Below, piece by piece: positions 11,940 to 22,344 of a stretch of DNA of 64,000 nucleotides (positions are counted from its first letter, which is position 1; each line of letters opens with the position of its first letter). The stretch is from Pachyseris speciosa (taxonomy: Eukaryota; Cnidaria; Anthozoa; Scleractinia; Pachyseridae). Both the position numbers and the translations under genes were made by a program. The notes beneath the pieces are model-generated. The model made no database searches and was not told where the DNA came from. It saw nothing but the letters and a program-made list of their open reading frames with translations. The DNA lies in NCBI GenBank assembly GCA_016490735.1, contig JAEMWC010000196.1, positions 462,501 to 526,500 of the forward strand. The letters run 5' to 3'.

Positions 11940-12994
11940 ATGCGCTTCTTTCTCCAGGATTGTTTTCTAGCAGTCTTCTTCGCACTGACCGTGAATGGTG
12001 ACAAATCATCCGGCAAATCCTGCGCCAAACCGTACGACAAGATGATGGTTTGTAACCTGATGTGTAATCTCCTTCAGGATTCGGGCGCAAACGACGCCAT
12101 TAAAATGCTGCAAACTAAACTAGAAAGCCTCATTGCAGTGGTAAACAAGCCTTCACAGGCGCAAACACCAGGTTAATATGATTTAAATCCACCGTTTTGC
12201 TCTGTTTCCATTTCAGTGACTCAATATCCGCGCGTGTCCACGCATTTGTTTTATCTCTCGTGTATTTCGCGTTCCTTCGTCGATAACTGACAGAGAGGCA
12301 CTGATGAATGTCTAATTAAATAAATATTCGGTATGATTGTCTTTTTTTTTTAACAAAGTCTAACAAAATTCTCATCTTCTTTCAGCCGGTCCATCCTCTT
12401 CTTGCAAGGAGCAGTATGAAATACACAGGTCAGTTTTCAAGTGCTGTATTTTGGCATTGTGATTCACTGATTAGCTATCTGAACGTTACACTCTATTTTG
12501 CAAGTTTTGAGAGTCCAGCAGCCAAGAATGAGAAAACCCGCAGAAATAAAACTTAATTTCACCGTATTGGCATACAACATTTCCATTCCACAGCTCCACC
12601 AAAAGCCATGTGTATCCGCTGATGTTTGGTTCACTGAAGATTCCTGTTTACTGTCACATGGCAAACTTTGGATGCGGAGATGGAGGCTGGACGCTGGCCA
12701 TGAAGACTGACGGCACAAAGGTAAATATCTCAAGTGTCTTCAATAAAGATCTATCTTGACAGAGTTTATTCGCATGGTCTTTAGCTGACATTTTTGTTTG
12801 TTTGTTTTGTTTGTATGTTTTTTTTTTGTCTTCCATTACGATTCTGGTTTCTGAAGCAACAGAAATGCCTATAGTGCCTTTAGAGTGGCTTCAGCTTATT
12901 AAATCACATTAATTTGTGAGGTATATCCTTGTCACTCCATCCACATCCCACAAGCTTTACGTTTTCACTGCTTGTTTTATGGATATGTGGGTAC

Positions 12995-13079
12995 TTGAGC
13001 CTGAGCATTAGCTATGCCATGCTGATGAGGCCTAACAAGGCCGAAACAGCTGTCCATGGCTGCTAATGCTTGGGCTCAA
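12995..13079 (+). ncRNA. Type I hammerhead ribozyme, retrozyme unit 1
   Basis: Core CTGATGA lies at 13022-13028. Stem II is GGCC-TAACAA-GGCC (13029-13042), followed by GAAA (13043-13046). The minimal stem III is ACA/TGT with only GC as loop, and C17 is 13054, the predicted cleavage position. Stem I pairs GCCATG with CATGGC, then GCATTAGC with GCTAATGC, then TTGAGCC with GGCTCAA. All core bases match consensus. The very short stem III is typical of metazoan retrozyme hammerheads, which are thought to cleave best as dimers. Confidence 0.92.
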
Positions 13080-13250
13080 TCTTTGCTTTGGTAGATTTAA
13101 GGGGTAATGCCCGCTACCATGTGGCCTTAGTGCCTTTAGAGTGGCTTCAGCTTATTAAATCACATTAATTTGTAAGGTATATCCTTGTCACTCCAGCCAC
13201 ATCCCACAAGCTTTACGTTTTCACTGCTTGTTTTATGGATATGTGGGTAC

Positions 13251-13335
13251 TTGAGCCTGAGCATTAGCTATGCCATGCTGATGAGGCCTAACAAGGCCGA
13301 AACAGCTGTCCATGGCTGCTAATGCTTGGGCTCAA
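13251..13335 (+). ncRNA. Type I hammerhead ribozyme, retrozyme unit 2
   Basis: This is an exact 256-base shift of the unit 1 ribozyme with the same core, stems and predicted cleavage base (13310). Cleavage at units 1 and 2 would release a 256-nt linear RNA with the ends needed for circularisation. Confidence 0.92.
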
Positions 13336-13506
13336 TCTTTGCTTTGGTAGATTTAAGGGGTAATGCCCGCTACCATGTGGCCTTAGTGCCTTTAGAGTGG
13401 CTTCAGCTTATTAAATCACATTAATTTGTAAGGTATATCCTTGTCACTCCAGCCACATCCCACAAGCTTTACGTTTTCGCTGCTTGTTTTATGGATATGT
13501 GGGTAC

Positions 13507-13591
13507 TTGAGCCTGAGCATTAGCTATGCCATGCTGATGAGGCCTAACAAGGCCGAAACAGCTGTCCATGGCTGCTAATGCTTGGGCTCAA
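13507..13591 (+). ncRNA. Type I hammerhead ribozyme, retrozyme unit 3
   Basis: The third copy has an unchanged core and predicted cleavage base at 13566. The partial fourth unit ends before the ribozyme, so the insertion carries three ribozymes in all. Confidence 0.92.
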
Positions 13592-14408
13592 TCTTTGCTT
13601 TGGTAGATTTAAGGGGTAATGCCCGCTACCATGTGGCCTTAGTGCCTTTAGAGTGGCTTCAGCTTATTAAATCACATTAATTTGTGAGGTATATCCTTGT
13701 CACTCCAGCCACATCTCACAAGCTTTACGTTTTCACTGCTAGAAATGCCTATAACCTGGCAGGAGGCAAGACTGGCTTTGACACACAACAGACCAAGTTA
13801 CCCACCTACTGGAACACACCCTTCTCCAAGATCTGCCTCGGTATGAAGATCGGTCAGCAGATCAAGTTCCTCGTTATTAACAAGCAGGCCAAGTCTCTGT
13901 ACGCACTGATTGCTGACGGCAAATACCGCGCCACCCCACTGGGTCGTAACAAATGGAAGACGTTGATTGGTTCGCAAGCGTCATTGCAGTACAACTGTAA
14001 CAAGGAAGGTTTCAATGCTACTGGTAGCTCCAAAGGCAATTCTAAAGCAAGAATCGGTATCCTTGGAAACAACGAAAAGGATTGTTCTTCCACTGACTCC
14101 AGAATCGGTTTTGGTACTGGAGGATACAGTGACTACTCCAACACGTGCGGAAACACTGGTTATTCCAAAGGGTCAGATAATGGATTCAAGAAGATTAAGG
14201 CCATGGGATACATACTTGTCCAGTAGAGTGGAACTTGTACGTATGTTATTGTAAAAGCGAGTCGCAGATGAAATAAAGACAGCGTGGTGTTTAACTCTCC
14301 GCCAACAGTTGTTTTACTTTACGGAAGCGCAGACGGACTGTACCGAGTGACAGACCACCTACTATTCAGACTGACAAACTCAGTAAACACCTCTTGCTAA
14401 CAGAGTTA

Positions 14409-14668
14409 GAGGTCCGTACTTTAAGTTATGGACCGAGCTTTTTCCCGTTGATTTATGGCCTAAGCGCGTAGCGCGCGGGTCATAAATTAATGGGAAAAAA
14501 CGAGTATCCATAACTTACTGTACGGACCGAGAAAACGAGGTAAGTAAGATATTTATTATATCTCTGAGGTTAATCCGGTGCGCAGGAAAGAAAACTAGTT
14601 GAAGTCAAGCGAGCCGTACTGTAGAATACGGTCACAGCGCGCGTACTAAGTGAGAGATATAATAAACC
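14409..14668. mobile_element. Foldback/MITE-like element, copy 1
   Basis: GGTCCGTACT at 14411 is answered by GTACGGACC at 14528, with a long imperfect hairpin between (TTTTTCCCGTTGATTTATGG against ATAAATTAATGGGAAAAA). A second pair, TTATTATATCTCT and AGAGATATAATAA, spans 14549-14666. The same composite occurs in reverse orientation at 33136-33535. No coding capacity is seen. Confidence 0.75.
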
Positions 14669-15721
14669 ACTCTAACTGACTACCCACTGGTTAAATGTCC
14701 TACTGATAACAACCTACGAACAAAGAGAGATTGACCAACCCAGTAAACAAGTACCTGTCTACCTCCCTCAGATTTATTTACTGAGTATCAGGCGAATCAA
14801 TCGATCAGCAGTGCACTTTCTAAAGGTAAACGGAACCCTCCACAGCCCGGCATTATGATTGACAGACTGGAAGACAAACCCCATGGGTAGACAACGGTTT
14901 TGTTTTTTTCGGTGGGATGTGTGTTAGGAAGGCCTTAAACGGGACTACTATCACCCCGGTATCACTTTGAATTACCTGCAATAAAAATATGTAGTTGCAG
15001 TTTTGGGTGCACAATAGCTTATAACTTTCGCGATATAGCAAATGAATTCTTTCTGTTCCAAAGACAAGACCAAAGTGTCATTTCGAATTTAAAATAAAAT
15101 TGTCCAGTATGCTTCGAGATAGAGCTGAAAGGCTTGGAAATACAGAGATGGGATTCTACAGAAAAGGTATCGTTTGAGAATGAAACAATCATATAGACGC
15201 GAAGTATTAAAACAATTGATAGTGGTGTTACCTGGGTCAAATGTCCCCTCGTAACATGTTCAGTAATAACAGAGTATCCCACGGACGTTGTATGCTAACA
15301 TGTGTTAACGAACAGAATTGATCATGCTATTGAGTGGTTTGCAATGAAAAGAAGTGGAATCAGTTATCTGTCATCTCAGATGAGGTCCATTGTCTAGCTT
15401 TCCTAGCCTTCGGACCAATCAGAGCGTCCATTCACTAAAAGTTGTTTCATAATGCATGAGATAACAACACAGCATAGACTTGATTTGGGAGGCCTTTGAT
15501 CGTCATGATAACAGAGTGTACTACCACGGACTGGGCAATTTAGCGCTAAAGAAATTAATTAAATAATGTTGCTGATGATGCTGCTAATGATGATGATGAT
15601 GATGATGATGATAGGACAGAGAAAGGGAGATCGAGGCTATAGTTGTGTAGACAGTCGTTATTTGTTTCCCTGACGAAATCAAACTCCGTCGATCATTCTG
15701 TCTTGACTATAGCAACAATTT
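14669..15721. other. Intergenic, duplicated flank, (GAT)n near 15590
   Basis: No gene is seen. A (GAT)n run of about 30 bases lies at 15585-15613, just before a fragment of the last exon. The rest shows no motif that I can name. Confidence 0.5.
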
Positions 15722-16030
15722 CTGCTGGCGGAAAATACCGCGCCACATCACTGGGTCGTAACACGTGGTAGACGCTGATCAAATCTAATGTGTCCTTGCA
15801 AACAAACTGTAACAAGGAAGGATTCAATGCTGCTGGTGCTCGCAAGGGCTTCTCCATGACAAGAATCAGTATCCTTGGAAACAACGCAAAGGATTGTCAT
15901 TCCACTGACTCCAGCATCGGTTTTGTTACTAGAGGGTACAGTGACGATTCCAACACGTGCGGAAAGAATAGGCACAATGAATTGGAATTGCTGCGCGCAT
16001 CACTGTACTAACGAGTCGTCAATACAATAA
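15722..16030 (+). pseudogene. Decayed fragment of USOMP5-like last exon
   Basis: The trace begins [14 protein letters not shown] with TGG changed to TAG at the Trp. It continues through [38 protein letters not shown] and [10 protein letters not shown], and then loses similarity before the usual AMGYILVQ end. Upstream exons are absent. An AATAAA remains at about 16026. It aligns best with the exon 4 of copies B and E. Confidence 0.85.
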
Positions 16031-17189
16031 AGATCGACGGCATTTAAATAATTGTCGAATGTTACTGTAGTCAGTGACTCTGTAACAGACAGAAGATTGA
16101 CTGTAGCAGACTTGCTGACTTACTTCCTGATCAAACTACTGAAAAGCTGACTGACTGACTAAACTGATAGAGTTAACAGACTTACGGGTATAAATAATAA
16201 ATAACAGAGTTTAACAGACCGTCCAACGGTGAATGACTGACTACGAGTTGCCTAAATGAGCAACTAATACCATCAAACAGACAGACTGACCAACCCAAAT
16301 GCTTTTTGGGTAGGATATTGTTTGGCAGGGCTTTAACCGGGCCATATTCACCTGAGAAAATCGACTGCTGCAGTAAGATGGAATTTGTTCCTGAGTGAAC
16401 GATACCCTCAGACGCTGGCATTATTTTGGTTCTGGGACAGATCAAAATGTCATTTATCAGTTTTAAATAAAATTGTGTTGGATGTTTGGAAAGCCGAAAC
16501 AAGCTCGAAAAATTCGGGGACGAGATTCCAGGGACTAAACTGTTGTTTGAAAAAAAAAACTGTTCATATATATGACTCCTCCTTAAATTCTGACAACAGA
16601 GTACCCCGGACCATTGTGTTTTAACGTCAGAAATTAGAGAACCTTGCTTATAACAAGAAACTACTAACGGTTGTACAAGTGGGTATGTAGGAGTATCTGG
16701 TGAAAAGACACCGTTATTCACTTTCATAGCGTAATCGATTTTTTTCTCTTTACAATAACTTAACACACCCTCATCTCGCATTCACCCCATGAAAGTAAAA
16801 CTTTAGAAAAATAATTGGTTTGAGCTAAAAACACAATGATCTTAACATGGATGGTGATCCTGCTTTTTAACAGCAGATTTAGCTTTTAAAAATAATAGAA
16901 TAGTCTTTGGACAATAATAGATGCTACCAGACACCCATTCCACTGTTTTGTTTTGTTTTGTTTACGTCTTATTCTAAAAAAGATTGTTTCAGATTGCTTC
17001 TAATCGCTATATTTACGTTTCCGGAAACGTGTGGAGCGTGTCTCAGTCAAACAACCACACACATGCTAGCTAGTTTTCCTTTGCTTGAAGCAATAATTTG
17101 AAAAGTTAGTTTCTCTTTCAGAAGATATCAAACAGAAAAATTGATTAAAAACAACGGTTTTCTTCTCTTCCAAGTAAAATGCTGTAGAA
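16031..17189. other. Spacer duplicated downstream of copy E
   Basis: No gene is seen. From about 16300 this spacer is collinear with 40180-41040, including CACCTGAGAAAAT, GGTATGTAGGAGTATCT and CAGACACCCATTCCACTGTTT landmarks. Both copies end in the same tiny last-exon tail, so the spacer and the tail moved as one module. Confidence 0.65.
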
Positions 17190-17275
17190 CGGCTAGTGGA
17201 AACCCTGCCAGCATCGGATCCGACAATGGAGACAAAATGATCAAGGCCATGGGATTCATATTGATTCAGTAAAGA
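17190..17275 (+). pseudogene. Solo C-terminal tail of USOMP5-like last exon
   Basis: About 20 codons read SDNGDKMIKAMGFILIQ followed by TAA, corresponding to the final residues of the family. No splice acceptor or upstream domain is present. AATAAA follows at about 17316. A sister fragment at 41053 shows that the tail was duplicated as a relic. Confidence 0.8.
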
Positions 17276-17396
17276 CCAAACGAACTGTAAATTACTTTAC
17301 TAAAGAAACCTTAGATGAAATAAAGATGCAGAGATCGCCAACAATTTTTTGACTGTTATCGATATCAATTGACTAAGCAACTGAATGATCGGCCGA

Positions 17397-17725
17397 CCGA
17401 CTGTCTGTCTGACTGACTGACGGGCTTACTGCCTGGTTGATTTACTGGATGACTGACTGACTGACTGATTTACTGACAAACCAAGAGCCTGACTTTTGGA
17501 ATGAATATTCTTGCACTGGCTAACTTACAAAGTGACTGACTCAATGACTGATCGACTGACTCACTGACTTTCTTACTGACTGACTGACTGACTGACTGAC
17601 TGACCGACTGAATTACCGACAATGACCGACTGAGTGGCTGGCTGGCTGGCTGGCTGGTTGGCTGGCTGGCCGAATTACCAACACTGACCGACTGAGTGGT
17701 TGGCTGGCGGACTGACTAAAAGACT
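17397..17725. repeat. TGAC/TGGC tetranucleotide satellite
   Basis: Long imperfect runs of CTGACTGA and GGCTGGCT units occur here. They lie 3' of the solo last-exon tail, the same relation to coding sequence as the arrays at 7259, 32866 and 39410. Confidence 0.9.
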
Positions 17726-18217
17726 CTCCTGGACAGAAAGACCAGCTGACTGGCAGGATGATAAACTGGCTTGAGAAACGTATCAACACCTACTTTACTG
17801 AATGACCAACTGAAACCACATAACTCACTGAAATACAACAAATTGGAAATCAAGAAAAAAAAAGTTAAAATTCTGCATGATACAAATGACTCTGTTCGCC
17901 AAAACAACAATACGCAGCAGCTGAAGTCACAAAATTTCTTTAAATGGTTCAAAACCTGAAGCACGCACCAGACCGCTTTCAACTGACGTTCTATCTTCAT
18001 CTTATGTTTAAACAGGCTTGTGTTCCATCGTCTGCACTAAGCGCAAACCAACTATAATCACTGACAAAAATACCGGCTTTTATCTGAATTTAAAGTACAA
18101 AACAAAACAAAAACAATCATTCTACAAACATTCGTATTTCTATCCACTCCAGCCATCCCTATTGTATGTCCCGCCATGTTTCGGTTCCAGGCCAAACCCA
18201 CGATAACTGAAGAGTAT

Positions 18218-19151
18218 ACACCGAATGCAAATATGGCGGACCACTCGGTCGGCGCCCGGGACGAGTCGCATAAAAGCGAGGCTAGTAAGGCTTCGATGAT
18301 TTATTTTAAGGCTAGTTCCTTCGACGTCGATTTGGCTCGTTTTGTTTCGCACTCCCTACGCGTTTTTGTGTTCCTGAATGCCACCAGAAGGGAGTGAAAT
18401 CTTCCACAGCAGAGAAAGTGTTTTTCTCAGTTTCCCCATTTGCCTCTTAGGGGAAAACAGACGAAGGAAAGGAGTTCACTATATCTCCGAAGGAACTGTT
18501 TAAGTTCAGCCTGGAAGATCTTAGAAAATGTGTAAGCGATCGCATTTACCTCCAAGTCGTTGTTATTTGGCTCAATGCTTTTACTGGCTTCAATGACGGG
18601 GCAGTTGAAGTTCATTCGCTTGGTTACTACACCGTAGTATTTGTGTCGTGCGATTCCGTGCGAGTGGACGCGGACGTAAACAAAAACTTCTTCTATGGGG
18701 ACAGAGGATGTCTTTCCAGAGGAGCTTTTCTTTACCTTGGGGAAGGTACTGGCCATGCAAATCGTGTTGGAACACCACAAGACACCAAATTAGCTCGTCA
18801 TTGAACCGATTTTTCTAAGATCTTCTATCCTGAAATGATGATCGGACATGATGTAGCGAACAAACTTTAGTTCGGGCGCGATCCTGAACTCCTTTTCTTC
18901 GTCTCAACGAATTGCATTAATCCACTATTTTGCCTTAGAGGTGAATGGTGGAAGACTTTTATCCCTCCTCGAGGCATTCAGAAACACAGCAACTCGTACG
19001 CACAGCGAAATAAAACAGACCAGATCTACAACGAACCATCAACGAACCAAGACTTTTCTGCAAAACAAAACATTACAGCCTGACTAGCCTCGATTTCATG
19101 TAGCTCGTCCCGGGCGCCGACCGAGTGGTCCGCCATATTTGCATTCGGTGT
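18218..19151. mobile_element. TIR DNA element inserted at an AT site
   Basis: The left end ACACCGAATGCAAATATGGC is matched by the exact reverse complement at 19132-19151. Inverted similarity continues through the GGTCGGCGCCCGGGACGAG region. The flanks read GAGTAT before and ATTCAG after, whereas the empty paralogous sites (42150, 61690) read GAGTATTCAG. The insertion therefore duplicated only AT. One modest open frame lies inside on the minus strand. The superfamily is unresolved. Confidence 0.8.
18427..18780 (-). CDS. Unrecognised open frame inside the TIR element
   Basis: This 117-residue frame on the minus strand starts at MWCSNTICMASTF and ends WGN. I recognise no domain. It has a basic stretch (KVKKSSSGK) and ordinary composition. 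It sits wholly within the 18218-19151 element and may be a fragment of that element's own protein or a captured exon. No splice partners are evident, so its status as a gene is uncertain. Confidence 0.3.
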   Translation of the reverse strand: MWCSNTICMASTFPKVKKSSSGKTSSVPIEEVFVYVRVHSHGIARHKYYGVVTKRMNFNCPVIEASKSIEPNNNDLEVNAIAYTFSKIFQAELKQFLRRYSELLSFVCFPLRGKWGN

Positions 19152-20749
19152 ATTCAGTATGTATTTTCAGTAATAAATATAAACAAATACTGAAGATCGG
19201 TTGACATGGTCTTTGAGTATAAAACAGGTCATATTACTTATTAAGGAACCTGACAACTTTTGTCTTACGGATTACGGGAATAACTTGAAGTATCTTTTCT
19301 CACTAATCACTATATCCCTGTACATTGCCAATTAACTCTCAGCTTAGACTGTCTTACAGGAACCTAAAATGTAAGGAGCCTTGTTTTGTTTGTTTTGCTT
19401 GCTTTGAGCAAACGAATGAAAGTCAACACATGCGACCTTCCTGTGCAACGTGTCCAACGCATTAAAATATGCTAAGTTAAACTGATTTTTGAAAATACCT
19501 TAAGTAGCCTTTTCAAGAGAATAGTTTTGTTTCATATACTTACAACTTCCAAAATATTATAACAAATGGTAATTCTTTAAGGGAACGGATTCTTAAAGTG
19601 ATGCGACGCTACCCAGGAATGCTAACGTAAATTTCAAACTACACAAAACATAACAATGGAATGGCAGTCGAATGAAATGTGTGCAGGTTTCTGAAACTGA
19701 TCAGTCTGTAACAGTGCAATGTTATGGACAAAAAGGCCATTTCACGAGAGGAATTAGTAATATGTGGTCGAAAATGGCATTAAATAACAACGAAATTAAC
19801 ACACGAGAACATACACCAGCGTAAACACCTCGCGAGGGAATACATCACCGTGAAAAAGCAGTCACTCATGAAAACCTTCGTGAATTAAAAAGGAGACAGC
19901 CACAAAACTTCGGTGGGAAACGAACGACAGAAAGGGAGGAGAGATCAAAAATTTTGGAATGGTAAATCCTCTATTGCAATCGAGGTATGTAAGATTTGCA
20001 TTAACGAGATAGTTATGTCTGTAAAACATAAATAAGAATTTAGACAACACTATACTTCATAAATCTGGGGCAGACGTAAGGTTGAGCTTTGAATCGATCT
20101 TTACTTCAGAACATCACAAGGTCGGTGGTTCGACGTCGGGCCGGTATATCTCGCTTGTCGGAACAAGAAACTTCACTTCATCATTCCGCTGTTTGCCAAG
20201 TTGTACACCGTTAATTGCTTTGACAAAAAAATATTACTAGAATCTTGGTCATGCTTTTTTCTATTTCGCTTTGTGTATAAATTTGTAACCCAAAAAAATA
20301 ACATGCAGAGAGGAGCACTTGTATTCATGCTTCATTCAAAAGAAACAAGCGGGTTGAACTTTGTCCTTATGAACCACTTCGATGAAACGAGACGCTTTTT
20401 TGTATGTTGTGACTAGGATATCGAAAACCTTTCCGAAGACGCTGGGGAAGTTAAAACCAAAACAAAAATTCTCACAAATAAAGTAGGCTTCAGAAAAGAG
20501 GAATTCTGTTGTTTACTTTCTCTTCCTAACATGCCGCTGCCCTCCTCGATTTCTAGTTTGTTCTCTTGTGGGACACTTTTTATCCGCTACAAATCATAGC
20601 ACTGGATATTTCATTACCCTCGTCATTTTTATCTCTAATACTCAGATCTTTCCTCCCTTGATCTCACGAATTTTAACCTAAAACTTCGCAATCTTCAAGG
20701 AATTATTTCAAGATATTTGACTTGAGTAAAAAACTTCAATCTTCAATCA
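19152..20749. other. Duplicated upstream module of copy C
   Basis: This is non-coding as far as I can see. It is collinear with 61690-63833 at high similarity, including GAGCAAACGAATGAAAG, ATGTTATGGACAAAAAGGCC and AACAAGCGGGTTGAACT landmarks. Of all upstream modules this pair is the most alike. Confidence 0.65.
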
Positions 20750-20946
20750 GGGAGGGAATGAGGCGAGTGAAGGTAAACGTAAACTTGGGAGAAATTGATT
20801 GGTCAGGGCTCTACGCAAGAAAATATACCAGCATTGTAAACACAATCTTCTTCGTTGCCTTGAACTTAACTATGTACAAGACGATGATTTACTCATAACA
20901 CTCAGTCATCACAGAGTTGAATCTTTCTTAATTTCGAGTTTTCAAA
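20750..20946 (+). promoter_or_regulatory. Conserved proximal promoter block of copy C
   Basis: GGGAGGGAATGAGGCG, TTGATTGGTCAGGGCTCTA and AAAATATACC occur in the standard order, 197 bases from block start to ATG. Confidence 0.6.
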
Positions 20947-22344
20947 ATGCCTTTGTTTTTCCAATATTGTTTTCTTGCATTCTTCTTCGCACTGACCGTG
21001 AATGGTGACAAATCATCCGGCAAATCCTGCGCCAAACCTTACGACAAGATGATGGTTTGTAACCTGATGTGTAATCTCCTTCAGGATTCGGGCGCAAACG
21101 ACGCCATTAAAATGCTGCAAACTAAATTGGAAAGCCTCATTGCAGTGATAAACGAGCCTTCGCCTGCGCAAAAACCAGGTTAATATGATTTAAATCCACC
21201 GTTTTGCTCTGTTTCCATTTCAGTGACTCAATATCCGCGCGTGTCAACGCACTTGTTTTTATCTCTCGTGCATTTCGCGTTCCTTCGTCGATAAACAGAG
21301 AGGCACCGATGAACGTCTAATTAAATAAATATTCGGTATGATTGTCTTTGTTTTTAACAAAGTCTAACAAAATTCTCATCTTCTTTCAGCCGGTCCATCC
21401 TCTTCTTGCAGCAGTATGAAATACACAGGTCAATTTTCAAGTGCTGTATTTTGACATTGTGATTCACTGATTAGCTATCTGAACGTTACACTCTATTTTG
21501 CAAGTTTTGAGAGTCCAGCAGCCAAGAAGGAGAAAACCCGTAGAAATAAAACTTGATTTCACCGTATTGACAAACAACATTTTCCATTCCACAGCTCCAC
21601 CAAAAACCAAGTATATCCGCTGATGTTTGGTTCACAGAAGATTCCTGTTTACTGTCACATGGGAAAATTTGGATGCGGAGATGGAGGCTGGACGCTGGCC
21701 ATGAAGATTGACGGCACAAAGGTAAATACCTCAAGTGTCTTCCATGAAGATCAATCTTGACAGAGTTTATTCAACATAGTCATTAGCTGACATATTTGTT
21801 TTTATTTTTTGTCTTTCAGAGAACTTTCCATTACGATTCTGGTTTCTGGGGCAACAGAAATGCCTATAACCTGGCAGGAGGCAAGACTGGCTTTGACACA
21901 CAACAAACCAAGTTACCCACCTACTGGAACACACCCTTCTCCAAGATCTGCCTCGGTATGAAGATCGGTAAACAGATCAAGTTCCTCGTCATCAACAAGC
22001 AGGCCAAGTCTCTGTACGCACTGATTGCTGACGGCAAATACCGCGCCACCTCACTGGGTCGTAACACGTGGAAGACGCTGATTGGTTCTCAGGCGTCCCT
22101 ACAGACTGGATGCAACAAAGAAGGGTTCAATTCTGCTGGTAGTGGTAAGGGCCAGTCCAAAGCGAGAATTGGTATCCTTGGAAACAACCAGAAGGATTGC
22201 GTAACCACTGACTCCAGAATTGGGTTTGGTACAGGAGGATACACGGACGACTCAAACACGTGTGGAAACAATGCTGTAAAGGGCCTTACATCCGACAACG
22301 GAGCCAAGAACATCAAAACCATGGGTTACATCTTGGTTCAGTAG
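20947..22344 (+). pseudogene. USOMP5-like copy C, 4-nt deletion in exon 2
   Basis: Exon 1 (20947-21178) has a signal peptide starting MPLFFQYCFLAFFFAL and the full Cys stretch. Exon 2 is 21390-21428, only 39 nt instead of the invariant 43. Relative to its sisters AGGA is missing after CTTCTTGCA, which shifts the frame and brings a TGA into play within about nine codons of exon 3. Exon 3 (21595-21721, [11 protein letters not shown]) and exon 4 (21820-22344, ending KTMGYILVQ) are otherwise intact with normal splice sites. No alternative acceptor I tried restores the frame. Either the copy has recently died or the deletion is an assembly error. The 3' flank to about 23150 is shared with copy H. 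Confidence 0.85.

Larger units (their letters stand above)
12874..13740 (+). mobile_element. Retrozyme: 256-bp tandem repeat with hammerhead ribozymes
   Basis: Three full 256-bp units begin at 12874, 13130 and 13386, followed by a 99-bp partial unit (13642-13740). The units differ at only a few positions. The array is flanked by a perfect 13-bp duplication, AGAAATGCCTATA (12861-12873 and 13741-13753), so it arrived as one insertion. Each full unit carries a complete type I hammerhead. Small tandem repeats with one hammerhead per unit are the definition of retrozymes, non-coding retroelements described in plants and animals that spread through circular RNA. No protein is encoded. The near identity of the units suggests a recent insertion or homogenisation. 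Confidence 0.9.
11940..14226 (+). pseudogene. USOMP5-like copy B, disrupted by a retrozyme in exon 4
   Basis: Exons 1-3 are intact: 11940-12171, 12386-12428 and 12594-12720. The predicted N-terminus is MRFFLQDCFLAVFFAL, a signal peptide, followed by the Cys stretch and [14 protein letters not shown]. Exon 4 is broken in three ways. About 12 bases containing the acceptor CAG and the first two codons are missing before TTCCATTACG. The conserved Trp codon in GFW is TGA at 12852. An 867-bp tandem array is inserted at 12874-13740. The rest of exon 4 (13741-14226, from [10 protein letters not shown] to AMGYILVQ) has no stop. The array's 13-bp target duplication allows the pre-insertion exon to be inferred. 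AATAAA at 14272 remains. Confidence 0.9.

Noticed and set aside
12874..13740. CRISPR-like array or ordinary satellite
   Set aside because: Units are 256 bp with no spacers. A target duplication and a complete hammerhead per unit make it a retrozyme.
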